From NCBI GenBank assembly GCA_029834535.1, contig JAQMWT010000381.1, forward strand, positions 1 through 64,000: 64,000 bases of DNA, written 5' to 3'. Within the stretch, counting starts at the first letter, position 1. Every line of letters begins with the position of its first letter. The DNA is from Chrysophaeum taylorii (taxonomy: Eukaryota > Sar > Pelagophyceae > Pelagomonadales > Pelagomonadaceae). The translations under genes and the position numbers were made by a program. The notes under the pieces are model-generated. The model made no database searches, was not told the DNA's origin, and saw only the letters and a program-made list of their open reading frames with translations. Positions 52,201 to 62,514 of this stretch are shown piece after piece.

Positions 52201-53828
52201 GACTATCGGAAGAGGAAACGATGCGCGTGTGTGGAAACATCTTTTGCATCCTGAGTGCTGAAGGCGCAGAAGGCCGGATGCTTCTGGCTGAGCGACGCTC
52301 GACGCTCACAGACGTCTTCGGCCTGATGAGGAGCAGGGATCGTGCAACCCAGCTTCTCTGCGGGAAGACGGCCTGCAATCTGCTTGGCCACCTGGACACG
52401 CAGAGGCAAGCTGTGGCCGCGGGTGCGATGCGCGTGCTCTCCAATCTTTGCACCCTCAAAGATCCGGAGGCGGAAGAAGCGGCGGCGACTGCGTTCTTCC
52501 TCATCGCTGGCGAGGAAGTCTGTCGGACGGAGATGGTCGATTGTGCCGTGCTACCTGTGCTTATTTCCGCGGCTCGAAGTACCAATCCGGTGACCTGCGA
52601 CAGCTGCCTGCGAGTTCTTGCGCACCTCGCTTGGTGGAAACCAATGAGAGTCCCACTTCTCCAAGCTAAGCTCATTCCGATGCTCGTCAAAATTGCTCTT
52701 GGGCTTGACAAAGAGGCGGCATCCGTGAAACGAAACGGACAAGCAGACCTCGTCCTCCACATTTTTGTTTACATGACATTCATCGACCTCGAACATCGGA
52801 TCCCGATGATCAACGACAACATCGTACCTGCGATTGAAAGCACCTACCGGCATCTCATCGCCAATGTTTCTTACGCGCCGCGCGTACGCAGCTTCGTGGT
52901 CGCGTCTCTGCGTTCGCTCGCCGAGGCAGAGGGCGCCCTCGATCGATTCGTGGCAGATGGTGCCATCCGTCTCCTCTGCGACATCTTGTGCACGGACGAC
53001 GCAGGTGTGTTTGAGCACTGTGCTACGGCCATCTGCAGCTTAGCAAGGCGACAACGATTTAGTAAGGTGCTTGTCGAACAGGGCGTGTTCGAGGCACTGC
53101 CGCTTTTGAGAACGACCCCATCATGCTTTGTGTTGGCTGCAGCCACGCTTCACGTCTTATCTCTCGACACCGCTCACAGAGATGCAATTGTCTTTGACAA
53201 CAAGATGTGCGATATGCTCATGCAAATCGCGGAGGTGCTCAATGATCCCTTTTCCAATTCGACAGTACAGAGCTGTGCACAAACGTTTTACTCGCTGTCG
53301 AGGTGCACTGGCCGCGCACGAGAAGAGCTTATTAGAATGGGTATGGTGCCGCTGCTCATCAGATTAAGCCGCCACGAGTGTCCGAAAGTCGCTACGACAT
53401 GCAGCGAGGCGTTGAAAAACCTCTCCTCTGGATCAAGCGGCGGAATCGAAGAAGGCACCGTCTCGACGCTCATCGCCATGACTTTGAACGGTGGCAAGCG
53501 TGCGAAATGCGTCGAGGTTGAGCAGAGCAAATTGGTCGAAATCCCGATATCACCACTCGTAGAAGCGCTCTACGCGCCAACCGAAGAACTCATGCCACAG
53601 AATGCACTCAATGCCTTCGTCGCGTACACCATTCCTCAGATGAAGCTTGTTGGTGGCACTGCGGGTGCCGGCCCTCCCCCACCTGAACCACCCGAAATGG
53701 ACGTTCAGGACACGATTACTGTTGTGCAAATGGATACTTCCGAAGCGGCCGAGGAAGAAGAGACAAACGCTGTGGCCTCCATGATGTTCGCAAAGATGTC
53801 CGTCGACTCCACATCAAGAACATCCTGA
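49242..53828 (+). CDS. Large armadillo-repeat protein
   Basis: This single-exon protein has 1,528 aa. Residues 1-330 are mostly disordered, with Ser/Gln/Asn runs and an acidic DDDDDD patch, but include a conserved-looking basic helix ('ARKNLHKKYFNVPRGPP'). From ~345 to ~1420 there are some 24-26 ARM repeats of ~42 aa: 'AALCNMSDIKDVRSRVVEEG', 'ALAMFNFSRGEASRDA', 'AVAFANLSNEPSVQAEMVDA', 'ARALCNLGSHPGSEEAIVEQ' and 'EALKNLSSGSSGG'. ARM solenoids bind protein partners; the partner is unknown. Many repeats keep the (C/A)..L.N(L/M) pattern seen in Vac8-like and axonemal ARM proteins, but no assignment is safe. The region has a lower GC third-position bias than the genes at 9-46 kb. ATG at 49242 directly follows the tandem array. 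Confidence 0.88.
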   Translation: MNLGELWSWEKRKLGCRIRPESGNPAYDEIREQLSRLTGVEIPGSQVDSPVRQKAGVGKPRRPKKCNEESCSTLRPITSTTSLLAYQQQHAEQAEGELTSKARKNLHKKYFNVPRGPPAKIMFDLQRDRLRNAIPEAFEELKKRKPPPLPKGTNESPSSSSQQHQQRPSSQETWRRHDEEDTNLRSKGDEQFSTATTTAPAEAMTKRPLSPFRLYRGDLFGTRGEYMCGIIYQSRLDSSAMSGTKMLPRVNTNGMMGESRNEQNRSSSSGSNGSGTDAKPESSSLNASDDDDDDATYVEGAGGVKIPSKHSNTNNKRSSSEDPAAIEAKLHCANSLAQWSMHSENVERLAEEGAVGAALALSKDEHSEIRKSCAKTFKNMSHHPNLCEQLVKLTAVPVISDLGIAAKDVDVSRDCSFALVNLTNMHGMEAKLVEDGIVLALMSLMNHHEELANICSRGLFNLTCVDSPYQHMERVMKAFISLASSTLASVKHVCAAALCNMSDIKDVRSRVVEEGVVQVIGVLARGAEARTRRVCAIILHLLASTRTCRPDMVSKGAVQVLYSLSSDIDTITLHYIASAIIKLAMEDQNLPRLVHEGGVTALCNICLRCPHDAATTQLCASALSLLSQQVIGRQAIVQEGCVPAIVTLLNEASDNSTIRNGLSAFTNLLMDEANHDQVLSQGGIAAVIALCSHSSSEIREACALAMFNFSRGEASRDASVSAAAVPAIIALSRLPEPRTRMRCAATLCKFASVEQNVALMVEADVVPAFIDMLQTRDQDIVKHCCAALCRLAHEGTSAVMIAESAVPHVIAGCGEGSDAATRQSCCAVLSAVSAHEPCRRPLCEMGALLALISLAQDRSADDTTRLRCAVAFANLSNEPSVQAEMVDAGIVPVIGDLSNSYCEENQLYCARALCNLGSHPGSEEAIVEQGGVAALMMISMVRAVSHFTKQVCAKALLNLISTPQVRQQWLPQLASDGLVQAVSVLSRLSEEETMRVCGNIFCILSAEGAEGRMLLAERRSTLTDVFGLMRSRDRATQLLCGKTACNLLGHLDTQRQAVAAGAMRVLSNLCTLKDPEAEEAAATAFFLIAGEEVCRTEMVDCAVLPVLISAARSTNPVTCDSCLRVLAHLAWWKPMRVPLLQAKLIPMLVKIALGLDKEAASVKRNGQADLVLHIFVYMTFIDLEHRIPMINDNIVPAIESTYRHLIANVSYAPRVRSFVVASLRSLAEAEGALDRFVADGAIRLLCDILCTDDAGVFEHCATAICSLARRQRFSKVLVEQGVFEALPLLRTTPSCFVLAAATLHVLSLDTAHRDAIVFDNKMCDMLMQIAEVLNDPFSNSTVQSCAQTFYSLSRCTGRAREELIRMGMVPLLIRLSRHECPKVATTCSEALKNLSSGSSGGIEEGTVSTLIAMTLNGGKRAKCVEVEQSKLVEIPISPLVEALYAPTEELMPQNALNAFVAYTIPQMKLVGGTAGAGPPPPEPPEMDVQDTITVVQMDTSEAAEEEETNAVASMMFAKMSVDSTSRTS

Positions 53829-54124
53829 TGGGAGCCGCTGCGGGTGTAGTATCTTGTCGACGTTGCGCACTGCCTGCGCGACGCGTTCAAACAAACGCAC
53901 ACCGAGTATAACCTGGCTTTGTTGCCTCCCCTTGCTGCGCATCTACACTCTTAAATGCCCTCCCGGCGCTCTAATTCTCATGTTCACATATAAAAACCGC
54001 ACCGAGCACACACCCGTCGAGTCGTCCATGTGCCGGGTGCGCGAACACGTCGGGTATCTTCTGTGCGGGTCTGTCAGCCAGTCACATCACCTATATCCAA
54101 ATTCATAGCCCATTCGAATTTATA
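53829..54124. other. 3' flank of the ARM gene
   Basis: 296 bp of AT-richer sequence with 'cacatataaaaacc' near 53985. No gene is seen. Confidence 0.5.
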
Positions 54125-54307
54125 TTAGTCGCTCTTCGTGGGTGTGTGCGGAACATCGCTATCGACGAAGACGCACTGCTCTGCGTAAAAGACGATATCG
54201 CGCGGCTTGCTTACGCGCCTCCGTGCGCCGTAAAGCTGGCCGTGCGAGAAAACTGGCGCGGGGAGAATCAGGCCGGCTTTTTCTTTAGGCTTGGCTTTGC
54301 GATACAT
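54125..54307 (-). mobile_element. Second, different Helitron-type helicase fragment
   Basis: The minus strand encodes 'GLILPAPVFSHGQLYGARRR' followed by 'VSKPRDIVFYAEQCVF', the last part of a Pif1-like Helitron helicase (family pattern: VG.YLP.PVFSHGQLYVALSRVTS...I). It is better conserved than, and distinct from, the helicase in copies A-C, and lies in the gap between the convergent ARM and LRR genes. Nearby minus-strand sequence up to 54870 may be more of the same element in other frames, but I cannot align it. Confidence 0.65.
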
Positions 54308-55039
54308 TGATGGTCTTGCGAAGCTTCCGAGTCGTTGGCTGTCGTCGAAGTCATCGTCGAAGGCACCGCGCGAACATGTTCGGCGTTATCATCGACGTTT
54401 TCGATCCACATGGCGGCGGCATATTAAGCGTTGTCGGCGAGATCAACATCCTGGCGACAATGGAATGCGCGGTATTCTGCCTGGATCGCGCGAATGACTT
54501 GATGCGGATTTCGGCAGTGGAAAGGAGTCGCCAGAGTCCCGGGCGTTACTTGTGGTTTAGGTTGGACTAACGAGCGTGGTCTTTCTGATTCATGTGAGGT
54601 CGTCGTCGGCGCAGAACGAAAACGTTGATGCGACGCTTGCCGTAATCGGCTTTCGCTCCAATAGGCCCGGCACAGATAGTCGTCGCGCTTCTCGTCGTCT
54701 CTACGATTTTTATGACGCACAGAAAATGCAGTCCTCCTGGCGCGAGTCCATCTGGCCTGCCCGCATCATTCTTGTCGTCGTCGCAAAACGCTAAACGATG
54801 TGGCAAACTACTTTCTTCGAGGTACACAATCCTGCAGAGCGTCTTGGCCACATCAAGCACCTAAGTCCGCGAAACGCAGACAGAGGGACCTATCTTTCTT
54901 TTTTAACAGTATGGATTTAGCACAATGCGGCTCGTTCCGCCCCGCATCGAGCGGCACAAGGTGGATAAACGTTACACACACAAGGATCCCCTGTAGAACA
55001 AGTAGGAAACACCGTAGAAAAAGCGAAATTTGCGGTTGA
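54308..55039. other. Rest of the ARM/LRR convergent gap
   Basis: 730 bp with short open frames in all directions, probably worn transposon sequence next to the helicase fragment. No host gene is visible. Confidence 0.4.
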
Positions 55040-58000
55040 TTACGGTCGCGCTATGTTGCTTCCTGTCTTGGGCTGCCCTAATAAATCGAGACAAGGCTGC
55101 TTCCTCCCTTCTAAAGTGACGGGATTCCTCCGCGTGTCCGTATCGGAATCGGAGGTGTCGTTGGCTAGGTCGGACAACTGCTGTATCGCGGTGGTCTCGC
55201 CAACGGTCTCACAGATCGACGTCAATTCATCGTTGGCGCGGGCGATGCCGCGGTACAGAACCACGAGGAGCTTAAGCACCCTTCCAGCGAGCTCGGTGGG
55301 TGTAATGTCGATCGGGGATGTTGGTGGCGGAACGGGAACGTCGACGTACGAGGCAAACTCGCGTCGACATAGAAGAGCAGGCTCGTCGGCGATGTCGAAT
55401 AAATAAAAGAGTGTTTGCCGATTCCAGGGAGCTCGTATCGCGCGCCACGATGGCAGGGGCTTGAAGAGGGAAAGCCAGCAAATCGCGTCTAGAAAATCCA
55501 AGCGCGTGAGCATGCCCCCCACCTTCTCGCGTCGTTCCTGAGCATCGTCGCGTTTAAGTAGTTGCCCCCACGTAAAGCAACATCGCGCGTCAGCGTTCGT
55601 GAAGTCGCCGTCGAACTCGTGCGCTTTTAGATGCGGCAGTTCTGCCAAATCGGAGTCCTCGTGTTCACTACCTCGCGATGGTCGCCAGTCGCCTTGTATA
55701 AGGGACGCAACGTGGAGCATGCGAAGCCATCCAGTCGAAGAAAGGAGGTCGGTGTTGGAATCGCCATCCTCTTGGGCGTAATGTGAATAGATCTCGCCGA
55801 GGGGCTTGGAATGTGGCTCGAGGGCGTTGTCGACTTCGTGCGTGTAAATGACACGGCGACGGAAAACGTCTGGATCTAAGAGTGAGCGCGGCTGGTACTT
55901 GACGAGACGCAACAGAGCACTGTCGATGAGCTTCCTGATCGAAACAGTTAACACATTTCCGTCGATGCCGCTCTTCGCTGAAGAAGAAGAAGAAGCAGCA
56001 GAACACTCCGAGCTCCTTCTGCTGCTGCTGTTGAGGCCTGCAGGATCGTCGACATTGCCTTCGCGACCATTCGATGCATCATTCGTGTTCCGGAGAAGCC
56101 TTGAAATGTAAAGGACTAACGCCGCGAGAAATTCGGCGCAGTTAAGGCCTCTTACGTCATCAATAACATCATCGTCATCTCGCACCTGGGAGGATTGCGC
56201 CTTCGTCCTCGCAGCGTTGAATGCCCAGTCCATTGCGGCGACGTTCGCACATAGACGCCGACGGTCGACAAGACCCAGCGCATCAAATATGGCCAGAAAC
56301 GCCATGCGACTGATCTTGGTCGGGTTATGGTGTTTCAAGGTGAAGATTGACGCGAAATGGCGGAATACGCGATGTAGAATCGGATATTGACGACGAAGTT
56401 CGTGTTCAAGCTCTTCGAGCTCCGATTTAACTTGGAGTTTCTTCGGTGTTCTTAGTGTTGGTCCGCGTTTGGATCGAAGGCTGCTGTCGGACCTTTGTTG
56501 CTGAAACGCCGTGTGTGTTTGCGCAGGCGTCCGACTAAAGTCGGCCAAATTCGAGACGACACCTTGCAGCAAGAGTTCTTCTTTGACTGCTTTCCGCGAC
56601 AGAAAACTTTCCCAGTCTCTCGCGAAATAGCGCTGGATAGCGTCCGAGTTGTGGTAGCTTGACTCGCTTCGGCGCCGGCTCCACGTCGCAAGCTTCGCAA
56701 TGTTGACGGGAGCCCCCTTACTACTGTCGTCGCGCTTCATGTGCGAGTTTGGCGCCGCATTACGACGGTCCGCCGGGCCTGGAAAGAAGCCTTTAGATAG
56801 CGCTTCGCCCGCATCGTCACCAAATTTAAAATCAAGTTCTGGCAATTGGAGGGGACGAAAGCCCCCTTGCGACAGCTCTCTTTTGTCACCGTCGTCGTTG
56901 TGACACTGCACAGGCTGCTGGGTCGTTTGGGGACGAATACGCAGCTCTGTCATACGGGCGAAGCTACGAACACTTTTCGTCGCAAACTTTCTTGGCGCAT
57001 GCGGCACCGTCGGACCGCGGTTCGTTTGTGTTGAAGACCAGGCCTTGTGTGGTCCCCTGATGACAGTCATCAAATCGCCGATTTGTCTTCTGGTACGATC
57101 TGGAAACTCGACGACAATTTTGATGCAGGGCATGGCCAGTCGCGTCACGTATTCGGCGTATGCGGTCGCAAGTTCAATCAACTTGTACTCATCTCCAGGT
57201 CTTGTTGTGTTTTCGAGCTGGACCGTGTGGAGCGCGTGCGGGACGAGGTACCGGCCCCGCGTCGGACCTAGTGAGATTGCTCGCACGATGGCGATCGCAC
57301 CCGGCGTCCCAAGCGGATTCCATCCGAGTTTTAGGACCTGCAGAGTGTTTGCGACAGTGAGAGCATTCGCAAACGCTGTAGCCGCCTTGGCGCCAAAGTG
57401 ATTTCGGGACGCATCCAGCATGCGCAACTTGCTCCATGTTGTTTGAGCCCCTAAGTTTTTAGCGAGCGTGACACCAGCCACATCGCCAAGCGCGTTGTAC
57501 GACAAGTCGAGGTGCAAAAGCGCAGATGTTGGCAGCCCAATCCCTGCTTCCGCGCATGCACCGATGTCTTTGATCTGGTTCCATCCCAAATGTAGCGAGA
57601 GGAGCCCGCCGTCGCGCGTTCCTCGGCCCTTATGTCCAGTCGAGCCCGCCGCATGGAGTAGCGGAACGAGCGCCTGCGCGCCCTTGGATCCAATTCGGTT
57701 GCCGCTCAAATTTAAGATCTGGAGATCTGAATGTGGGCGAAAGCAAGAACCAACTGCCGACGCGCCGCAATCCCTTACGTCGCAGTAACAGAGCGACAAA
57801 CGTCTTAGGCGAGCGCACGTATCTGCCAAAACTTGAGCCAACTCGGTGACGGCCCTGTCTCCAATTTTGCCGTTGCAACTGAGATCGACATTGGTAAGTG
57901 ATCGGCATGTGCCCTCTCTCAGACCAGCGATCAGTGCCCCGACCCCGCGCGCTGAGATCCCATTCCTCGAGAAGTCGAGCGCGGCGAGCGTCGAGTGCGA

Positions 58001-58951
58001 AGCAACCGCTGCTGCAATCGGAAACATGTCGCGATCGTTGAGCTGGGCGGCGCGCAGGTCCAACGTGTCATCACCATTGTTCTTGAGCGACGCGATTATT
58101 CTTGAGAGCGGAACAAGACGAACGGGATTATCGGCGCACACCGTTTTGTAGGCGTCGTTCGCCTCGGACTGGTACATAATCTCATCGATTTCCGATTCTG
58201 GGTCCGAGAATCCATCGTCAGTACCGTCAATGTCATCATCGCTCAGTTCTAGCGTCCAGTCTCCGTGGGCCGCGGCTTCGGCAGCATCGAGCCATGGAGT
58301 CGGCGTGTCACCAGGGGCATTGGTGCGGTCGAAAAGCGTAGCGCGACGTAGCCGGGCCACGGTGTTGCGTTGTCTTGGTGAAGAGGGTGGCATCGCGAAC
58401 ATTCGCATTCGTGAGATCTTATGGGCAGCTTCTCGCGAATAGGTCGAGGTCACGTTCTCTTCTCGGTCGAGGCCCGTCACCTTAACAATGTTCGTTTCTA
58501 CTGGCGCCGGGATCTCCGCGTGCGGCTCCTCTTCCGCTTTGAACAGTTCGTGCACGTCAAATGCTATATCTTCGTCGATGGGCGCATTCGACGATCTGTC
58601 TTGTAACGTGTATGTCGCCCGGTCATTTTTCTTCGGAGTTTTGTCGTTTCGCTTTGTGCGTTTGATCTTCCGGCCAGCTTCTCGCGTCACGTTCACGTCG
58701 AAATTTGATTCTGCTCGTGCTGGGCTCCCATCATGGGGCGTTTCTTCCGAGAGCAGTGCGTGAACGTCCAACGTTCTCTCTATGTTGGCTGCCTGAACAA
58801 TGGACGCATTAGAAATCCCGCGATTGTCGACTGACGGAGCTGCGGACGCGTTGGATAATAACCTGCGTTGTTCTGTTGCTGTCGACGAAAATTTCGGGCC
58901 TCGCTCATTCAGAGTTTTGCTGTTTCGCTTCGTATACTTACGACGAGGCAT
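55040..58951 (-). CDS. Large leucine-rich-repeat (RNI-type) protein
   Basis: This single-exon protein has 1,303 aa. Residues 1-290 are basic then acidic and disordered. Residues ~295-600 form ribonuclease-inhibitor-type LRRs: 'LAALDFSRNGISARGVGAL', 'LTNVDLSCNGKIGDRAVTEL', 'LQILNLSGNRIGSKGAQAL', 'LHLDLSYNALGDVAGV', 'LRMLDASRNHFGAKAATAF' and 'LQVLKLGWNPLG'. From ~780 to 1230 there is an all-helical region with 'YFARDWESFL', 'ISRMAFLAIFDALGLVDRR', 'LNCAEFLAALVLYISRLL' and 'LFYLFDIADEPALLCRREF', which looks like diverged EF-hand pairs (inference). LRR plus EF-hand-like layouts occur in flagellar and calcium-regulated proteins of protists. The upstream frame opens at a TTG; the first ATG, at 58951, precedes a basic 'PRRKYTKRNSKT' start. 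Confidence 0.85.
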   Translation of the reverse strand: MPRRKYTKRNSKTLNERGPKFSSTATEQRRLLSNASAAPSVDNRGISNASIVQAANIERTLDVHALLSEETPHDGSPARAESNFDVNVTREAGRKIKRTKRNDKTPKKNDRATYTLQDRSSNAPIDEDIAFDVHELFKAEEEPHAEIPAPVETNIVKVTGLDREENVTSTYSREAAHKISRMRMFAMPPSSPRQRNTVARLRRATLFDRTNAPGDTPTPWLDAAEAAAHGDWTLELSDDDIDGTDDGFSDPESEIDEIMYQSEANDAYKTVCADNPVRLVPLSRIIASLKNNGDDTLDLRAAQLNDRDMFPIAAAVASHSTLAALDFSRNGISARGVGALIAGLREGTCRSLTNVDLSCNGKIGDRAVTELAQVLADTCARLRRLSLCYCDVRDCGASAVGSCFRPHSDLQILNLSGNRIGSKGAQALVPLLHAAGSTGHKGRGTRDGGLLSLHLGWNQIKDIGACAEAGIGLPTSALLHLDLSYNALGDVAGVTLAKNLGAQTTWSKLRMLDASRNHFGAKAATAFANALTVANTLQVLKLGWNPLGTPGAIAIVRAISLGPTRGRYLVPHALHTVQLENTTRPGDEYKLIELATAYAEYVTRLAMPCIKIVVEFPDRTRRQIGDLMTVIRGPHKAWSSTQTNRGPTVPHAPRKFATKSVRSFARMTELRIRPQTTQQPVQCHNDDGDKRELSQGGFRPLQLPELDFKFGDDAGEALSKGFFPGPADRRNAAPNSHMKRDDSSKGAPVNIAKLATWSRRRSESSYHNSDAIQRYFARDWESFLSRKAVKEELLLQGVVSNLADFSRTPAQTHTAFQQQRSDSSLRSKRGPTLRTPKKLQVKSELEELEHELRRQYPILHRVFRHFASIFTLKHHNPTKISRMAFLAIFDALGLVDRRRLCANVAAMDWAFNAARTKAQSSQVRDDDDVIDDVRGLNCAEFLAALVLYISRLLRNTNDASNGREGNVDDPAGLNSSSRRSSECSAASSSSSAKSGIDGNVLTVSIRKLIDSALLRLVKYQPRSLLDPDVFRRRVIYTHEVDNALEPHSKPLGEIYSHYAQEDGDSNTDLLSSTGWLRMLHVASLIQGDWRPSRGSEHEDSDLAELPHLKAHEFDGDFTNADARCCFTWGQLLKRDDAQERREKVGGMLTRLDFLDAICWLSLFKPLPSWRAIRAPWNRQTLFYLFDIADEPALLCRREFASYVDVPVPPPTSPIDITPTELAGRVLKLLVVLYRGIARANDELTSICETVGETTAIQQLSDLANDTSDSDTDTRRNPVTLEGRKQPCLDLLGQPKTGSNIARP

Positions 58952-59122
58952 GCTCGCGCGCTCATCGACGGTCGACAATCATAACAATCAAAGATACTCG
59001 AGGATTCGAGGATACGCTGTTATCAGAGTCAGAAAATCCTCGAACTTCCGTTGGTTTTAGCATTCAAAACCATGCGATACAGACAGAAATTTTACTCTGG
59101 TGAGTCAGTAATTAAATTTTCT
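58952..59122. other. 5' flank of the LRR gene
   Basis: A short AT-rich gap before the retroelement on the other strand. It probably holds the LRR promoter, but no element is recognised. Confidence 0.45.
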
Positions 59123-60785
59123 TCAAGGACAACCAACCCCATGGGTGGCGGCATTCGCACCTGCGCCGACCTCAGCCCCGCTGCCTTTGTTGGCACGGCG
59201 GCCCAGGCCCACCCACACCTCGTCGACCTTCGCGATCCTACGGGTGCCGTGGAGGTCCCTGGCTACCTCCCCCGCCTCGCCTCGGTCCTGGGTGCCACTT
59301 CTTTTCGCACAGGTAACGAGTTGCACCGTTGGCACCACCTCCTCGCATCCGGTTGCCGCCTGGGGTGAGCACTCGAGACTGCGTGGGACGGACTTCGGGC
59401 TGATCTCCGTACCACGCTGGCTTCCAACGGCGGCGATGGTTTCGGCGACCCCGCCAACGTTCATCTCGTCGACGGTCCTCTCTCCCACGAATTCGTCTCC
59501 ATGGGCTTCCTCGTCGACCCCACCATCTCGACACCCGTGCTCATACCCCAACTCCAGCGTGCTCTAACCTCCCAGCGCGAGACAGCTCGGGTTACTGCAC
59601 TCCAGCGCCTTGCGGCCACCTTTCCCATCACCGATGCACTTCGAGTAGCTTCGTCCTCATGGGATCGCTTCTCGACCACGTTCATCAGCTCGTGGCCCAG
59701 TTCCACCCTTCAAATCCCCAACCGCTGCTGGGCTGAGATGTGTGCCCAGTACTTTGGCTACCCCTCTCCAGCTTGTTCGGGCCTCGTGGGCACTCGCATT
59801 CTGGGCACTGACGTCGTTCTCGACGCTCACGGCAAGGTGCTTCTCACGCAGGCCAACCTTGTCAACCGCGGAGGAGCGCGGGCCACCTGGCATGACGGCC
59901 AGCTCGAGTGCGTCCTCTGCAGCGTCAAAGAGGCCGGCATCCCAGAACTGTCCGAGGTTTTCGGCATCTTTGCTGACGTCGTCGCCCCTACCATTCGCAC
60001 GCGCCTCTACGGCCGGTACCGAGGCAATCTCGCCCGCCGCCACGTCGTCCCAGACATCCTCACCACGCTCGACAACAAGGAGCAACTCTACGACATCAAA
60101 ACCCTCGCTTGGGGTTCGTTATACACCGCCCACGCCCTCCATCCCTCCCACCCGTCGCCTGTCGATCGGCGCGCAGCGCAAGTCCACTCCGAATACCTCG
60201 CTCACGCCCGCGGCATCGACGCCATCATCCCCCAGCCGGGTACAGCACCACCGCCTGGCTTCTTGGGCTCTGTCGAACAGCGGCTACGTAGCTACGGCAC
60301 CGTCGCCGGCCTCGTCTTTGTTGCCTTCGGTGAAGCCAGCGCGTCGTGCCACGCCCTCGCCCAAACATGCGCAGAGCGCATCGCTGCGCGAACCTGGGTG
60401 GCAAGCGGCTGCGCCAACTTCACAGAGGCAAAGGCGGCCCAAACTCGCCGCATCTACCGTGAGTGGGGGATCGCCAACGCATTAGGCCGGGCTCGCTGTG
60501 CCCTCACCGCCCTCACCCATGTCGCCGCCTCGGGGAGTCCCACCCAGGCCGCCCGATCCCAGCAGGACGTCGCCCTTCGTCGCACGTACGTCCGGCGGCA
60601 GCATGCGTGCGACCTCCGGGCGGGGCCCGTCCTCTCTTCGCCTGCCCCGCGACTCGGCGATGACCCCGACTAGGTCCCGCATACTTATCTCCGCCCGTCA
60701 GGCACATCCCTCCTTTCCCACAAAACCACCCACATCCTTCTTGCACCACACACACACACACTCTTCTTATCAGTCGACCTATTGA
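59123..60785 (+). mobile_element. 5'-truncated reverse-transcriptase element (probably non-LTR), C-terminal part and 3' tail
   Basis: It begins inside the region after the RT fingers and palm: 'NPMGGGIRTCADLSPAAFVG' recalls the GGLGLRs...DlApAAflG motif of non-LTR and related RTs. A 390-codon open frame (59501-60673) then carries a nuclease-like 'LYDIKTLAWGSLY' segment and 'VAGLVFVAFGEASASCHALA'. I recall this combination from unclassified retroelements of algae and dinoflagellates. The 3' tail after the stop has CA-rich sequence and the 'cttatcagtcgacc' box also found at 6445, 35362 and in the 48-kb array, so this copy shows where those repeats come from. The last 390 codons are intact, suggesting a fairly recent insertion. 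The family is not established. Confidence 0.6.
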
Positions 60786-62514
60786 GACAACCAACCACAG
60801 AGCACCGATTTCCACCGACAAGGCGAAACTGGAACATTGCCGCCGAGCTCGGTGCGCTACATCCCGAGCAAGCAGTCCGTCGAGCCAGTCCCGTAACGCC
60901 ATCGGGCCTGAAGTGATAGTCCGTGATCACCAAGTGGCTTCTCAGCGCGATCGGGACGGTGACGGCGTTATTGCAGCCTCGGAGCTCGCCGGTCACACCG
61001 TTCAGGTGCGTCTTGCGTTCGAAATCACAAGACGCACGCAAGCGTAGGTTCGGATGCATCGACTTTTGTGGCACCCCGTCTTGCTGCGAAGCTGCACTGG
61101 ATTATTCATCGTGAAGCGCCAGCTCGAGAGCGACATTACAACACATTGTGAAGCGCCAGGTCGAGAGCCACAATGGCGACATCGTGTACCGCGAGCACCA
61201 CGGCCATCTACGCCATCGTCTTAGGAAACGAGGACACCTCGTACCGAACGAACGAGCAGCACGTCTTCGTCGCCGTTGCTACCCAGAAGCTACCAACGCA
61301 GCGCCAATCGAGTCGCGCAAAGCATTGGTGTCCCTCGTACGTGTGGGACGCGAGCTCGAGGACATGCCTTCGTTGACCTCAAACTTCTCGGCCGCCGACA
61401 CCATCTTCTCGGCGAGCGAGAATACGGCCGCCGACTGAGCAAAACATCTCCCATGCTATCGCAACCACGTGTTTCTTCGCGCGCGCCCCAAGTCGAGCGA
61501 ATCGTCCAATCGCGTTGCATTCGAGAACAAAGCTCCGCCAACTTGGTCCAGCGCCGCGAGTGACGTGGCTGCCTACGTCATCTTCTCGGCGAGCGGCGAC
61601 TTGCCGCGCCGGGCTGCAGACAGCGAGTGCAATCCTGAGTCCATCTTAGGGCCTCACCACAGCTCCCACATCGAGCATTCGGCCATGAAAACTCCAGAGG
61701 GGAAACCTGAGTTAAGCGAAGTGTTTGATGAGCGGCTGCTGCGGGGATGGGCATGATGACAGGCACGAAACGGGGACGGGAGGCGGATGATGATGATATG
61801 GGGCCGGGTCGGGTCGTCCGGGACGAATTTGAAATGTGCGTCAACGGGCGATGTATGGTGGGCCTACTTCAGAGGAACGGTGTTATGAGGCGCGGCTCTA
61901 CCCCCACAATGCCGCCACGGGCCGTAGAGTCAAGGGGCCACTATTTATATCTGGCTCTTTGAGCCTGGGAGTTGCTTGCTATAATGTTTTTCTTGTTTTA
62001 TATTGTTACTTTCTCCATCGCCGTCCTCTGCGGTCGTCTTTGGACTTCTCTCCTTTTTGTGTTTCTTATGTCTCTTCCTTTGAGCGATCATCCATTCTGC
62101 CTAGCTGGGCGAGGGCGGTGCTAACCATAATAAGAAAGTAGAGAATAGCAATGAATATGGGCGAGCGCATGTCGCACGTTCCGATCCTGCTGGAATTTGC
62201 AGCTGTTTAGTCCGATAACAACGTGCTTCGGGTGCCTCTGTCGTCGTGCTAGAAATATCTAACCGTATTCGGTGGCTTCGCTTGACCCACCACCCCCCGT
62301 TGATTCATAGGCTTTCGTGCATTATTATTGTTCTGGTTTGCAACTCACGGGCTCAAGAGCCAGAAGGATAATCGGAGAGGAGGAGAGGAACAAATATTTT
62401 CTAGATATGTTTGCACACCGACACCGTTCTGTACATCAAAGGGTGCGAGTCCTTCATTAGAAGGTGTTTGTTGTCCAGAGTGACCAGAAGTGGCAAGAGC
62501 GCCAGAGTTGCCAT
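60786..62514. other. 1.7-kb region with no recognised gene
   Basis: It contains only short open frames. GTGAAGCGCCAGSTCGAGAG is repeated at ~61111 and 61149, and 'catcttctcggcgagcg' occurs at ~61403 and 61579. The half from 61950 to 62510 is AT-rich. No RNA gene or conserved protein is visible. Confidence 0.45.

Noticed and set aside
54308-55039. Full Helitron next to the helicase fragment at 54125
   Set aside because: No further helicase or Rep motifs could be aligned in any frame.
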